Notes under the pieces: model-generated | Told to the model about the DNA's origin: nothing | Databases searched by the model: none | Seen by the model: the letters and a program-made list of their open reading frames with translations, nothing else | Assembly (NCBI GenBank): GCA_034436035.1 | Contig: DAOTVW010000161.1 | Span: 1-13,489, forward strand | Direction of reading: 5' to 3' | Source: UBA4823 sp034436035 | Lineage (GTDB): Bacteria > Chloroflexota > Anaerolineae > Anaerolineales > UBA4823 | Length of the DNA: 13,489 nt | Part shown: positions 1-7,135 of the stretch, piece after piece | Position numbering within the stretch: the stretch's first letter is position 1 | Layout: each line of letters starts with the position of its first letter | Made by a program: the position numbers and the translations under genes

Positions 1-2
1 TC

Positions 3-128
3 AGTAATTTCGAAAGTATATGCCCGGAATTCAAGGTTCTGAGGCGCACTGGAAACGGTTTGAACAGCCATTATTGGCGAATAGCTTCTGTCATGGAGAG
101 CCAGGCAGAAGCTTTTTATGAGCCTTAA
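3..128 (+). CDS. possible C-terminal tail of an upstream gene (partial)
   Basis: One frame is open from the window edge to a TAA at 126-128, giving about 41 residues ending in AEAFYEP, 25 nt before the enolase start. If real, it is the end of a gene co-transcribed with eno. An open stretch this short can easily occur by chance and I do not recognise the peptide. No convincing promoter for eno was found in 1-153, which weakly favours read-through from upstream. Confidence 0.2.
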   Translation, partial: SNFESICPEFKVLRRTGNGLNSHYWRIASVMESQAEAFYEP

Positions 129-141
129 TAATTTTTATTTT

Positions 142-146
142 GGAGG
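142..146 (+). promoter_or_regulatory. ribosome binding site that fixes the eno start
   Basis: GGAGG with 7 nt spacing to the ATG at 154. It decides between this ATG and the in-frame ATG at 118. Confidence 0.85.
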
Positions 147-153
147 ATTTCCT

Positions 154-1434
154 ATGTCGTACATTGATCTTGTTCATGCCCGCGAAATATTGGATTCTCG
201 TGGTAATCCCACGGTGGAGGTCGAGGTAACTCTCGATAGTGGAGCTTTTGGACGAGCGGCTGTACCTTCTGGTGCATCCACCGGAGTCCATGAAGCATTA
301 GAGCTGCGCGATGGCGATAAAAGCCGCTATTCGGGTAAAGGGGTTCTGAAAGCAGTTGAAAATATTAACGAAACTATTGCAGACGAAATATTTGGGATGG
401 ATGCCCTGGATCAATCAGCGGTGGATAAAGCCATGATTGAATTGGATGGCACCCCCAATAAGAGCAAACTGGGTGCAAATGCAATTTTGGGTGTCAGCCT
501 GGCGGTTGCGCGTGCTGCAGCAGATGAAGTCGGTTTACCCCTTTATCGTTATTTGGGCGGTGTCACTGCCAAAGTCTTACCAGTTCCCATGTTTAACATT
601 TTGAATGGCGGTGTGCATGCCAATTGGCAGGGCACAGATTTGCAAGAGTTTATGATCGCACCGGTCGGCGCCCCCAACTTCCGTGAGGCATTACGCTGGG
701 GCAGCGAAGTGTATCATTCGCTGAAAAATGTATTGAAAAGCAGCGGGTATTCCACTGGCGTCGGCGATGAAGGTGGTTTTGCCCCCGCATTGAAAACGAA
801 TGCAGAAGCAGTCGAATTGATCCTCAAAGCTATTGAAAAAGCAGGATACAAACCAGGCGATCAGATAGCCATTGCTCTAGATCCAGCATCGAGCGGTTTT
901 TATGAAGATGGCTATTATAATTTGCGCACTGAAGGAAAGAAAGTAACCTCAGCTGAGATGGTCGCGATGTATGAATCATGGATAAAGAAATATCCCATTG
1001 TTGTCCTCGAAGACGGTTTAGCAGAAGACGACTGGGATGGCTGGAAATTACTCAATAAGACCATTGGCGATAAAATTGAGTTGGTCGGTGATGATTTGTT
1101 TGTCACCAATGTGGAACGGGTAGCACGTGGAATCCAGGAAAATGCTGCCAATGCCGTTTTGATTAAGTTGAATCAAATTGGTACCCTCACAGAAACGATA
1201 GCTACCATCGAAATGGCTCGCAAAGCCGGCTGGGGTGCTATGGTATCCCATCGCTCTGGTGAAACGGTGGATAGCTTTATTGCCGATTTCACAGTCGCCA
1301 TGGGCACTGGCCATCTCAAAACAGGCGCTCCCTGCCGCGGTGAACGGGTTGAAAAATACAATCAGTTGATGCGCATTGAAGAAGAATTAGGCGATGCAGC
1401 GATTTACGCCGGACGAAAAGCGTTCGTGCGTTAA
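154..1434 (+). CDS. eno: enolase (phosphopyruvate hydratase)
   Basis: Cytosolic glycolytic enzyme that interconverts 2-phosphoglycerate and phosphoenolpyruvate. The 426-residue protein matches the family length. By alignment from memory with E. coli enolase, it keeps the flexible-loop Ser42 (SGAST), His156, catalytic Glu206 (GDEGGFAP), Mg2+ ligands Asp243, Glu286 (LEDGL) and Asp313 (GDDLF), catalytic Lys338 (LIKLNQIG), Arg367-Ser368 (SHRSGET) and Lys389. The start at 154 is chosen because GGAGG at 142-146 lies 7 nt upstream and the family begins at this point (MSYIDLVHAREILDSRG). An in-frame ATG at 118 would add 12 unconserved residues and has no ribosome site. One oddity is PASSGFY at 244-250, where the common form has SEFY. 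A strong terminator follows, so eno is the last gene of its transcript. Confidence 0.97.
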   Translation: MSYIDLVHAREILDSRGNPTVEVEVTLDSGAFGRAAVPSGASTGVHEALELRDGDKSRYSGKGVLKAVENINETIADEIFGMDALDQSAVDKAMIELDGTPNKSKLGANAILGVSLAVARAAADEVGLPLYRYLGGVTAKVLPVPMFNILNGGVHANWQGTDLQEFMIAPVGAPNFREALRWGSEVYHSLKNVLKSSGYSTGVGDEGGFAPALKTNAEAVELILKAIEKAGYKPGDQIAIALDPASSGFYEDGYYNLRTEGKKVTSAEMVAMYESWIKKYPIVVLEDGLAEDDWDGWKLLNKTIGDKIELVGDDLFVTNVERVARGIQENAANAVLIKLNQIGTLTETIATIEMARKAGWGAMVSHRSGETVDSFIADFTVAMGTGHLKTGAPCRGERVEKYNQLMRIEEELGDAAIYAGRKAFVR

Positions 1435-1472
1435 TTTCGTCGCACCATATAAGTCAAATTTCAAAATCTATC

Positions 1473-1505
1473 ACCCGCCCGAATTCTTTGGGCGGGTATT
1501 TTTTA
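1473..1505 (+). terminator. intrinsic terminator of eno
   Basis: A perfect 8-bp GC-rich stem (ACCCGCCC at 1473-1480, GGGCGGGT at 1490-1497) with a 9-nt loop is followed by ATTTTTTA. It starts 38 nt after the eno stop and is a textbook Rho-independent terminator. Confidence 0.93.
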
Positions 1506-1557
1506 ATATAAAACATCGTAATTATTCAGCATAGCCGTAATTGTGGAGCAGCGCTCT

Positions 1558-1577
1558 TTGCGATGGTCGCAATTTTT
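1558..1577 (+). terminator. weak second terminator-like hairpin
   Basis: TTGCGA (1558-1563), a 3-nt loop, TCGCAA (1567-1572) and then five T. The stem is only 6 bp, so it may be a backup to the eno terminator or simply a small palindrome. Confidence 0.35.
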
Positions 1578-1593
1578 CTATATTCCTATCCTG

Positions 1594-1650
1594 CGTCATT
1601 GCGAGATTCAGTTCTATTGCCGAAAGACAGCACTCGAAGAGGTAATGACA
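1594..1650. repeat. degenerate relic of a CGTCATTGCGAG-type dispersed palindromic repeat
   Basis: The left end reads CGTCATTGCGAG (1594-1605). The right end carries CTCG (1633-1636) and AATGAC (1644-1649), an imperfect inverted copy of the left end. Sequences starting CGTCATTGCGAG are, from memory, a common intergenic palindromic repeat in many bacterial genomes. The centre here is not clearly conserved, so this is called a relic. No reading frame crosses it. Confidence 0.4.
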
Positions 1651-1676
1651 TGATCATAGGCTTTGGGTGTGATAGC

Positions 1677-1753
1677 AAACCGTCCACGAATATTACACGA
1701 ATGCACGAATAGCTCCGTCATTCGTTTTTTTGTAGCGCCTTTGTGGACGGTTT
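1677..1753. repeat. long imperfect hairpin with three CACGAAT units
   Basis: A perfect 11-bp terminal inverted repeat (AAACCGTCCAC at 1677-1687, GTGGACGGTTT at 1743-1753) encloses about 55 nt. The left arm has three CACGAAT units at 1685-1691, 1696-1702 and 1704-1710. The right arm, reverse complemented, is a decayed version of the left arm. The inner stem ACGAAT/ATTCGT (1705-1710, 1720-1725) is followed by six T (1726-1731), so the centre also resembles a weak terminator. It could be a miniature palindromic repeat or a structured RNA; I see no ORF. Confidence 0.6.
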
Positions 1754-1822
1754 TCGCAGCCGATTATCAGCGTAATTTATCGTGGTAGGTAGTTAAATAA
1801 GCAGCTACTTGACTTACGAAAT

Positions 1823-1846
1823 GCGAGATGGCTTCGCTTTGCTCGC
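1823..1846. repeat. small inverted repeat, likely fragment of the CGTCATTGCGAG repeat family
   Basis: GCGAG (1823-1827) and CTCGC (1842-1846) flank GGCTTCGCTTTG. The run resembles the inner part of the repeat family whose end is seen at 1594. It lies just upstream of the promoter of the six-gene run and contributes its candidate -35 box. Confidence 0.35.
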
Positions 1847-1868
1847 CGCGCATGCGCTATAATATAAT
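1839..1868 (+). promoter_or_regulatory. promoter of the 1906-7135 operon
   Basis: Two overlapping TATAAT boxes occur at 1858-1863 and 1863-1868. The second has a TTGCTC at 1839-1844 with an 18-nt spacer as a possible -35. Transcription would start near 1875 and give a leader of about 30 nt. The -10 match is exact; the -35 match is only partial. Confidence 0.6.
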
Positions 1869-1905
1869 ATCTCATTCCAACCATAATTATTAAGGGAGAT
1901 AAAAA

Positions 1906-2217
1906 ATGGCGAAGCAAAAAGCGGATATTGTTATCGAAGCAGTACGCTATAAGCCCAATGGTGCGATTGATTGGGTGCGAGTATATGAACGGCGCGGGAC
2001 GACTTTTTCTGACCATGTCATCCTTACCCGAGATGAATTATTGGCGCGTTTACAGAAGGGACAAAAAGCTTATGCGGGGAAGCGAGTGCCATTTATGGCA
2101 AGTACCTTCGAAATCTCGCGCCCGGTGATCCTTAAACAGAATAATGGTAAAGCGCTTATCCTTACCGAAAACACCCAGGCAAACCAGGATAAATTAGAGG
2201 GTGTACCGCTGATTTAA
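1906..2217 (+). CDS. conserved hypothetical protein, 103 aa
   Basis: A small soluble protein with no signal peptide, membrane segment or cysteine. It begins after AAGGGAG (1892-1898) with good spacing and starts the operon. The stretch of about residues 8-58 (IEAVRYKPNGAIDWVRVYERRG, then FSDHVILTRDELLARL) alternates short strands and a helix, and the C-terminal half is strand-rich. The sequence resembles uncharacterised proteins of Anaerolineae from memory, but I cannot name a family or function. The stop is 2 nt before the next start, so translation is probably coupled to the phospholipase C-like gene. Confidence 0.85.
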   Translation: MAKQKADIVIEAVRYKPNGAIDWVRVYERRGTTFSDHVILTRDELLARLQKGQKAYAGKRVPFMASTFEISRPVILKQNNGKALILTENTQANQDKLEGVPLI

Positions 2218-2219
2218 TT

Positions 2220-2984
2220 ATGCCCACTCCGTTTTATCATCTCAGCCTGGCTCAGGAGTTAATCGAGCGCCCTGATTTACCCCCTTCATTTCAAGAGGAG
2301 GTGGTATCTTACCGGGCTGAGTTTTTATTTGGTAATATTGCTCCTGATGTGCAAGTGGTCAGTGGACAGCCGCGGGCTGAGACTCATTTCTTCGATTTAC
2401 CCCTTCGCCAAAATTTGCTAAAACCGTGGGAATTATTATGGCAAACCTATCCGCAATTGACCCTATCTTCCAATTTGAAACCGCAGCAACGTGCATTTCT
2501 GATTGGTTATCTCTGTCACTTGCTGGCAGATTGGCAATGGATCCGTCAGATCTTCATCCCGGTTTTTGGCTTGCAGAGCCCTTGGGGCACATTCCAAGAA
2601 CGTCTCATCTGGCATAATGTCTTACGCGCGTATCTTGATCAACAAATCATCCCAGCAATGAAACCAAACCTTGCAGATTATTTACTGACTGTAACCCCTC
2701 AGAGCTGGTTGCCTTTTGTGGCAGACCACCACCTCTTGCTCTGGCGGGACCAGATCGCCCGTCAGTTACAACCGGGACAAAAGATAGAGACAATTGAGAT
2801 TTTTGCATCACGCCAAAATATTTCCCCAGATGAATTTAAGCGTTATCTTTCCTCTGAAGATGCGATGGAAGAAATTATCTTTCAACGGTTACCACGGACT
2901 CAATTAAATTTGTTTCGGTCTCAATTAATTGTGGATACTCTTTCATTTATTAAGCAATTAACCAACACCGAAAGAATAAATTAG
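2220..2984 (+). CDS. zinc-dependent phospholipase C-like protein (S1-P1/PLC fold)
   Basis: A 254-residue, mainly helical protein. The pattern fits the zinc-dependent phospholipase C family (PF00882-like): His7 near the N-terminus (PFYHLSLAQEL), FGNIAPDVQ with Asp43, THFFD with His56, and GYLCHLLADWQW with His100 and Asp104. These are the positions expected to bind zinc. No signal peptide is visible, so unlike the secreted Bacillus and Clostridium enzymes it should act inside the cell. The substrate is unknown; cytosolic bacterial members of this family are annotated only by homology. The C-terminal third (after about 150) has no motif I recognise. The gene sits 2 nt after the small conserved gene and 21 nt before the NERD-like gene. 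Confidence 0.75.
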   Translation: MPTPFYHLSLAQELIERPDLPPSFQEEVVSYRAEFLFGNIAPDVQVVSGQPRAETHFFDLPLRQNLLKPWELLWQTYPQLTLSSNLKPQQRAFLIGYLCHLLADWQWIRQIFIPVFGLQSPWGTFQERLIWHNVLRAYLDQQIIPAMKPNLADYLLTVTPQSWLPFVADHHLLLWRDQIARQLQPGQKIETIEIFASRQNISPDEFKRYLSSEDAMEEIIFQRLPRTQLNLFRSQLIVDTLSFIKQLTNTERIN

Positions 2985-3005
2985 ACTAAAATAGAGTTGG
3001 AAAAA

Positions 3006-3830
3006 ATGAAATCAATAACAGCAATTCCTTCCCCAGCAGAGGACAGCGCAGCAGGTAAAACTCGTTTATCCTTGCCGCAAATTCCCTTTGGCAAACCGAA
3101 AACGGGCGATTCGGCGGTTTTGAAATTATTTCAACAGTTACTCAATGATGATCATTTTTTGATAAAAAATTGTTCCATCTTTGGGAAAGGAAAAGAAATC
3201 CCACCATTATTGGTGGGACCTTTAGGGGTGTTGCTGATATTTGAAAATACCAGCCACGGTATTTATCGGGCAAGCGGTACAAACTGGGAGATTTTTGATG
3301 AGTCCCGAAAACAATATCGTTCAGAATCCCCCAACCCCATTGTCCAAGCGATAGAACTTTCTCAGAAGGTAGTTGATTTTCTGAGCCAGCAAGGTTTTGC
3401 GCACATACCTGTTCAAGCAGTGATTATCTTCACTCACCCTGGCGTTCATTTGGAATTAAACAAACCAGCCGTTCGGATGTTACCTCTTGATGGGTTAGGA
3501 CGCTTTGTTACTTCTATCTCTCAGGCGATTCCAACGATAAACTTGGCTGAAATTCCCCAAGTGGTTCAGTTGTTAGCACCGTATACAGAGGAAAAAGATA
3601 AAACCTTCGATGAACACCTTGACGGTTTTTCCTTCAAAGAAGAAAAACCCAAAAAGCCGCTCAAGTTACCAGAGGTTAACGTTCCCTTGCCAAAAGATGA
3701 TCAATTTGTAAAGACAGTCAATAAAGTGCCTTTTACAACTCGTCAATTGTTATTGCTGGCTGGGTTAGTCATTATCAATATCATCATTCTCATCAGCCTG
3801 GTGATGGTGGTTTTATCCTATCACAACTAA
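3006..3830 (+). CDS. tail-anchored protein with degenerate NERD-like domain
   Basis: A 274-residue protein. Residues 40-175 resemble a NERD (nuclease-related) domain: NDDHFLIKNC, then LLVGPLGVLLIFEN, HGIYRASGTNWEIF and VQAVIIFTHPGVHLEL. The nuclease residues seem lost: the usual EID is EIP (Pro66), and the usual ExK after the GPxGV strand reads FEN (79-81). A charged linker (about 193-240) leads to one hydrophobic segment at 246-270 with four residues after it. This predicts a C-terminal tail anchor with the domain in the cytoplasm. An ATG at 3006 is preferred; a TTG at 2997 would add three residues. The ribosome site is weak (GGA at 2999-3001). It may be a membrane-tethered binding protein rather than a nuclease. 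The domain call is from pattern only. Confidence 0.7.
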   Translation: MKSITAIPSPAEDSAAGKTRLSLPQIPFGKPKTGDSAVLKLFQQLLNDDHFLIKNCSIFGKGKEIPPLLVGPLGVLLIFENTSHGIYRASGTNWEIFDESRKQYRSESPNPIVQAIELSQKVVDFLSQQGFAHIPVQAVIIFTHPGVHLELNKPAVRMLPLDGLGRFVTSISQAIPTINLAEIPQVVQLLAPYTEEKDKTFDEHLDGFSFKEEKPKKPLKLPEVNVPLPKDDQFVKTVNKVPFTTRQLLLLAGLVIINIIILISLVMVVLSYHN

Positions 3831-3843
3831 CTGGAAATCCGCA

Positions 3844-4569
3844 TTGCCTGGCAATCCTTATCTCTCCGTCATCATCCCCGCTCATAATGAAGAGCGCCGT
3901 TTGCCAAAAGCGATGGCGATGTTGTTCGAATTTCTTGAACAACAAAGTTACCCTGCAGAAGTGATTCTGGTTGAGAATGGCAGTCAAGACCGAACATTGG
4001 AATTGGCGCAGGGATTAAGACAACAATATGCAGGATTAATTGTCTTGCACGAAGAGCAGCGGGGCAAGGGTTTAGCGGTGCAAAAAGGGATGCTGAAAGC
4101 CAAAGGGGATTATCGCTTCATGTGTGATATCGATTTCTCTATGCCGGTCAGTGAGATCAATCGCTTCCTCCCGCCTCTTTTGGAAAATGCAGATGTTGCC
4201 ATTGCATCCCGTGAAGCAAAAGGGGCACAAAGATTTAACGAGCCCCCATTACGGCATACCATCGGGCGTGTGTTTAATTTGTTAATCCGTGTTCTTGCTT
4301 TGCCGGAATACCATGATACCCAGTGCGGATTTAAGTGTTTCACCGCCCATGCCGCAGAGATGCTCTTTTCTCGCCAGACTATCCGAGGCTGGACATTTGA
4401 TGTGGAAATCCTTTTCCTGGCTCGGGGACTGGGTCTTAGGGTAGTTGAAGTACCGATCCCATGGTATTACAATTCAGAGAGCAAAATCCATGTTTTCCGA
4501 GATTCGGTTCAAATGGCGCTGGACTTATTACGTATCCGCTGGCGGGCTTGGCAGGGTTTATATAAATGA
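3844..4569 (+). CDS. family 2 glycosyltransferase, dolichyl-phosphate beta-glucosyltransferase-like
   Basis: A 241-residue GT-A fold enzyme of the DPG-synthase branch of GT2. It is expected to move a sugar from a nucleotide sugar to a polyprenyl phosphate at the inner face of the membrane, for glycan or cell-surface assembly. Visible motifs are SVIIPAHNEERRL (8-20), VENGSQDRT (43-51), RGKGLAVQKGM (73-83), the metal-binding DID (Asp95, Asp97), DTQCGFKCF (158-166), GWTFDVEIL (182-190) and SKIHVFRDS (213-221). It has no membrane helix, unlike eukaryotic ALG5. The start is a TTG at 3844: a stop lies in frame at 3802-3804, no ATG or GTG lies between, and the conserved N-terminus begins at once. 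GGA at 3833-3835 is a weak ribosome site. Its stop overlaps the rnhB start (ATGA), so the two are translationally coupled. The acceptor and sugar cannot be read from sequence. Confidence 0.88.
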   Translation: MPGNPYLSVIIPAHNEERRLPKAMAMLFEFLEQQSYPAEVILVENGSQDRTLELAQGLRQQYAGLIVLHEEQRGKGLAVQKGMLKAKGDYRFMCDIDFSMPVSEINRFLPPLLENADVAIASREAKGAQRFNEPPLRHTIGRVFNLLIRVLALPEYHDTQCGFKCFTAHAAEMLFSRQTIRGWTFDVEILFLARGLGLRVVEVPIPWYYNSESKIHVFRDSVQMALDLLRIRWRAWQGLYK

Positions 4570-5228
4570 AAAAGACCATACCCCTGCCGAGCAGCCCCCA
4601 TTTATTTTTTGAATCCCGTTTGTGGAGTCAGGGGGTTTTGTATGTGGCTGGGATCGATGAAGCGGGTCGGGGTGCATTGGCAGGCCCAGTTGCAGCGGGT
4701 GTGGTGATTTTTCCTGTCCGTTCCGATTTATCCACAGTGCTTTTTGGTGTGCGCGATTCAAAACAAATGTCGCCGGAGGCACGCTTTGAATGGGGGGAGA
4801 ACATTAAATCGGTTGCATTGGATTGGGGAGTAGGCTTTGCTACCAATGAGGAAATCGATCAAATAGGGATTATCCCCGCCACGCATTTGGCAATCCGACG
4901 TGCCCTCGAAAAATTACACCTGACGCCGCAGCACTTGTTGGTTGATTTTTTGGATTTGAATCCTATTCCGCACCCTCAAACCGCACTGGTAAAGGGTGAT
5001 TGCCGCTCTCTTTCGATTGCAGCAGCCTCTGTGATTGCAAAAACCAGCCGGGATGTATTGATGATAGAATACGACCGTCAATATCCTGATTATGGTTTTG
5101 CGGAGCATAAAGGTTATGCTACGCCATACCATCTCGATCGAATCCAACAATTAGGTGCTTCACCGCTGCATCGTTTGTCTTTTGCGCCACTGAATCAACG
5201 AGAAAAACATTCCAGATCAAGTTCCTGA
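4566..5228 (+). CDS. rnhB: ribonuclease HII
   Basis: Cuts the RNA strand of RNA-DNA hybrids and starts removal of single ribonucleotides from DNA, in the cytoplasm. The 220-residue length fits the family. The metal site is complete: Asp31-Glu32 (AGIDEAGRG), Asp127 (LLVDF) and Asp163 (AKTSRD). Other family marks are DSKQMSP (64-70), VKGDCRSLSIAAASVIAK (142-159), EHKGYATPYH (180-189) and SPLHRLSF (199-206). The ATG overlaps the stop of the glycosyltransferase gene. The first 20 residues and the Ser-rich end (HSRSSS) are not conserved features. The S9 peptidase starts 11 nt further on. Confidence 0.96.
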   Translation: MKKTIPLPSSPHLFFESRLWSQGVLYVAGIDEAGRGALAGPVAAGVVIFPVRSDLSTVLFGVRDSKQMSPEARFEWGENIKSVALDWGVGFATNEEIDQIGIIPATHLAIRRALEKLHLTPQHLLVDFLDLNPIPHPQTALVKGDCRSLSIAAASVIAKTSRDVLMIEYDRQYPDYGFAEHKGYATPYHLDRIQQLGASPLHRLSFAPLNQREKHSRSSS

Positions 5229-5234
5229 GGGAGG
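5228..5234 (+). promoter_or_regulatory. strong ribosome binding site before a GTG start
   Basis: AGGGAGG with 5 nt to GTG at 5240. It supports the GTG start of the S9 peptidase and begins at the last base of the rnhB stop. Confidence 0.8.
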
Positions 5235-5239
5235 TTCCT

Positions 5240-7135
5240 GTGTCAACGAAAAAAGCTTTACCATTTGGTTTATTCCCTAGCCCGATCACAGCGAGGTTGA
5301 TGGCGGGCGGATTGACTTTTGCGGAGGTTGGGTTGAGCAATAAAGGTTTTCTGGTTTGGTTGGAAAACCGTTCTGACAAAGGGGTGCTGGTTGTGCAACC
5401 TTTGAATGGGGAAGGGCGGCGCGACCTCAATAATGAATTTTCTGTTCGTGCTCGTTTAGGCTATGGCGGAGGCGATTTTAGTGTCTTTGGCGAAGAGGTC
5501 TACTTCGTGGCAGCTGAATCGGGGCGAATTTATCGGCAGTCTTTAATTTCTGGCAAACCATTCCCTATCACCCCGGCCTTTGGCAATGCGGCACATCCGG
5601 CCATCTCACCCAATGGAAAGGTTTTGGCGTTTGTCCATACTTATGAAGGCAAAGATGTAATTGGGCTGATTCCTTCTGATGGAGGTCAGTGGCCGCAAAT
5701 CTTTTTCAGCGGAGATGATTTTTACATGCAACCCGTTTGGCATCCCGAAGGGCATAAATTTGCCTGGATTGCCTGGAATCATCCGAACATGCCTTGGGAT
5801 GGTACGCGCTTATATCTCGCAGAAGTGGTTTGGGGAACGGAAAAATGGCAGCTCCATTCTCCACAAATGATCGCCGGTGGAGAGGAAGTATCTATTTTTC
5901 AACCCAGTTTTTCTCCGGATGGAAAGTATCTCGCCTATGTCTCCGATCAAAATGGTTGGTGGCAGCTATATCTTTATGATTTGCATTCACAAACGCATCG
6001 GCAGCTCACTAGCGCAGCGGCGGAGGATGGCGTGCCTGCCTGGGTGCAGGGCTTACGCACCTATCAGTTTAGCCCCGATAGCCAAACGATATATTTTATC
6101 CGCAACCAAAATGGATCGGATCACTTGTGGCGGTATGATATACCGAATGGGCAAGAACAGCCTATCCCGCTTGATCAACCGTATACGAGCCTTTCTCAAA
6201 TCCAACTTGTTTCTGTGGAAGGGAAAACACAAATGGCTTTCATTGCTTCCGCGGCGCATATCCCACCGCGTATCATCACTGTCACACCTGAAGGAAAAAC
6301 AACCGTATGGGCGCGCTCGTATCCGGAAGATATCCCTGCGGAATATTACTCGCCGGCGCAATCGCTTGCTTGGTCGGGGTTGGATGGGGAAACGGTTTAT
6401 GGTCTCTATTACCCCCCACATCACCCCGATGTGGAGGGACGTGGTAAACCCCCTTTGATTGTCCATATCCACGGTGGTCCTACCAGCCAGGTAAAAAATG
6501 GTTTCAACCCGCGCGCTCAATATTTTGCCACGCGTGGTTACGCCTTTTTAGAGGTAAATTACCGTGGCTCAACGGGTTACGGTCGGAGCTATCGGAATAA
6601 ACTGCGCCAATCTTGGGGGATCTATGATGTGCAGGATGCCGTCAGTGGTGCCAGATATTTAATTGAACAAGGTTTAGTAGATGGAAACAAATGTGTGATT
6701 ATGGGTGGCAGTGCCGGTGGGTTCACGGTACTTAAAGCATTGGAAGACTATCCTCATTTCTTCAAGGCCGGTGTGTGCTTATATGGGGTTTCTAATCACT
6801 TTACCCTGGCCCAAGAAACCCATAAATTCGAAGCCCGTTATTTAGACAGCTTATTAGGACCATTGCCCGAAGCAGCTTCTGTTTATCGGGAACGTTCGCC
6901 AATTTACTTTGTGGATAAAATTGAAGACCCTATTGCCCTTTACCAGGGTGAAGAGGATCAAGTCGTGCCGCGCGCTCAATCGGATAGCGTAGCCAGCTCA
7001 CTCCGCCAGCGCGGAGTGCCGTATGTCTACCATGTTTACCCAGGCGAAGGGCATGGCTTCCGTAAAAGTGAAACGATTGCTCATTTCTATCAAACTGTCG
7101 AAGAATTTTTAAGGGAGCGGGTATTATTCAGTTGA
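5240..7135 (+). CDS. S9 family peptidase (prolyl oligopeptidase / acylaminoacyl-peptidase-like)
   Basis: A 631-residue serine peptidase expected to cleave short peptides, possibly from the N-terminus. The N-terminal part, to about 370, is a beta-propeller with TolB/PD40-like blades near 118 (HPAISPNGK), 164 (PVWHPEGHK), 222 (PSFSPDGKY) and 276 (FSPDSQ). The C-terminal part is an alpha/beta hydrolase: HIHGGPT near 410, NYRGSTGYGR, nucleophile Ser491 (GGSAGGF), Asp573 (GEEDQVVP) and His605 (GEGHGF), a complete triad. No signal peptide is visible, so it should be cytoplasmic. GTG start, fixed by the ribosome site at 5228-5234. It is the last gene of the + run. Its final 46 nt overlap the end of nth on the other strand, with no terminator between. 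Exact specificity cannot be told. Confidence 0.93.
   Translation: MSTKKALPFGLFPSPITARLMAGGLTFAEVGLSNKGFLVWLENRSDKGVLVVQPLNGEGRRDLNNEFSVRARLGYGGGDFSVFGEEVYFVAAESGRIYRQSLISGKPFPITPAFGNAAHPAISPNGKVLAFVHTYEGKDVIGLIPSDGGQWPQIFFSGDDFYMQPVWHPEGHKFAWIAWNHPNMPWDGTRLYLAEVVWGTEKWQLHSPQMIAGGEEVSIFQPSFSPDGKYLAYVSDQNGWWQLYLYDLHSQTHRQLTSAAAEDGVPAWVQGLRTYQFSPDSQTIYFIRNQNGSDHLWRYDIPNGQEQPIPLDQPYTSLSQIQLVSVEGKTQMAFIASAAHIPPRIITVTPEGKTTVWARSYPEDIPAEYYSPAQSLAWSGLDGETVYGLYYPPHHPDVEGRGKPPLIVHIHGGPTSQVKNGFNPRAQYFATRGYAFLEVNYRGSTGYGRSYRNKLRQSWGIYDVQDAVSGARYLIEQGLVDGNKCVIMGGSAGGFTVLKALEDYPHFFKAGVCLYGVSNHFTLAQETHKFEARYLDSLLGPLPEAASVYRERSPIYFVDKIEDPIALYQGEEDQVVPRAQSDSVASSLRQRGVPYVYHVYPGEGHGFRKSETIAHFYQTVEEFLRERVLFS

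Noticed and set aside
118..153. Earlier ATG for enolase adding 12 residues
   Set aside because: No ribosome site before 118, the added residues are not part of the family, and GGAGG at 142-146 points to 154.
1685..1710. CACGAAT triplet as a CRISPR array
   Set aside because: Units are 7 nt with 1-4-nt gaps, no spacers of normal length, and no cas genes nearby.
1809..1814. TTGACT as -35 box for the 1906 gene
   Set aside because: It lies 43 nt from the nearest TATAAT, far too distant to work with it.
2997..3005. TTG start adding three residues to the NERD-like protein
   Set aside because: No ribosome site at proper spacing; the ATG at 3006 is at least as well placed.
5877..6520. Open frames inside the S9 gene: a + strand frame at 5877-6458 and a - strand frame at 6053-6520
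   Set aside because: Low-complexity, Arg/Ser/Ile-rich shadows of the peptidase; no ribosome site and no family motifs.
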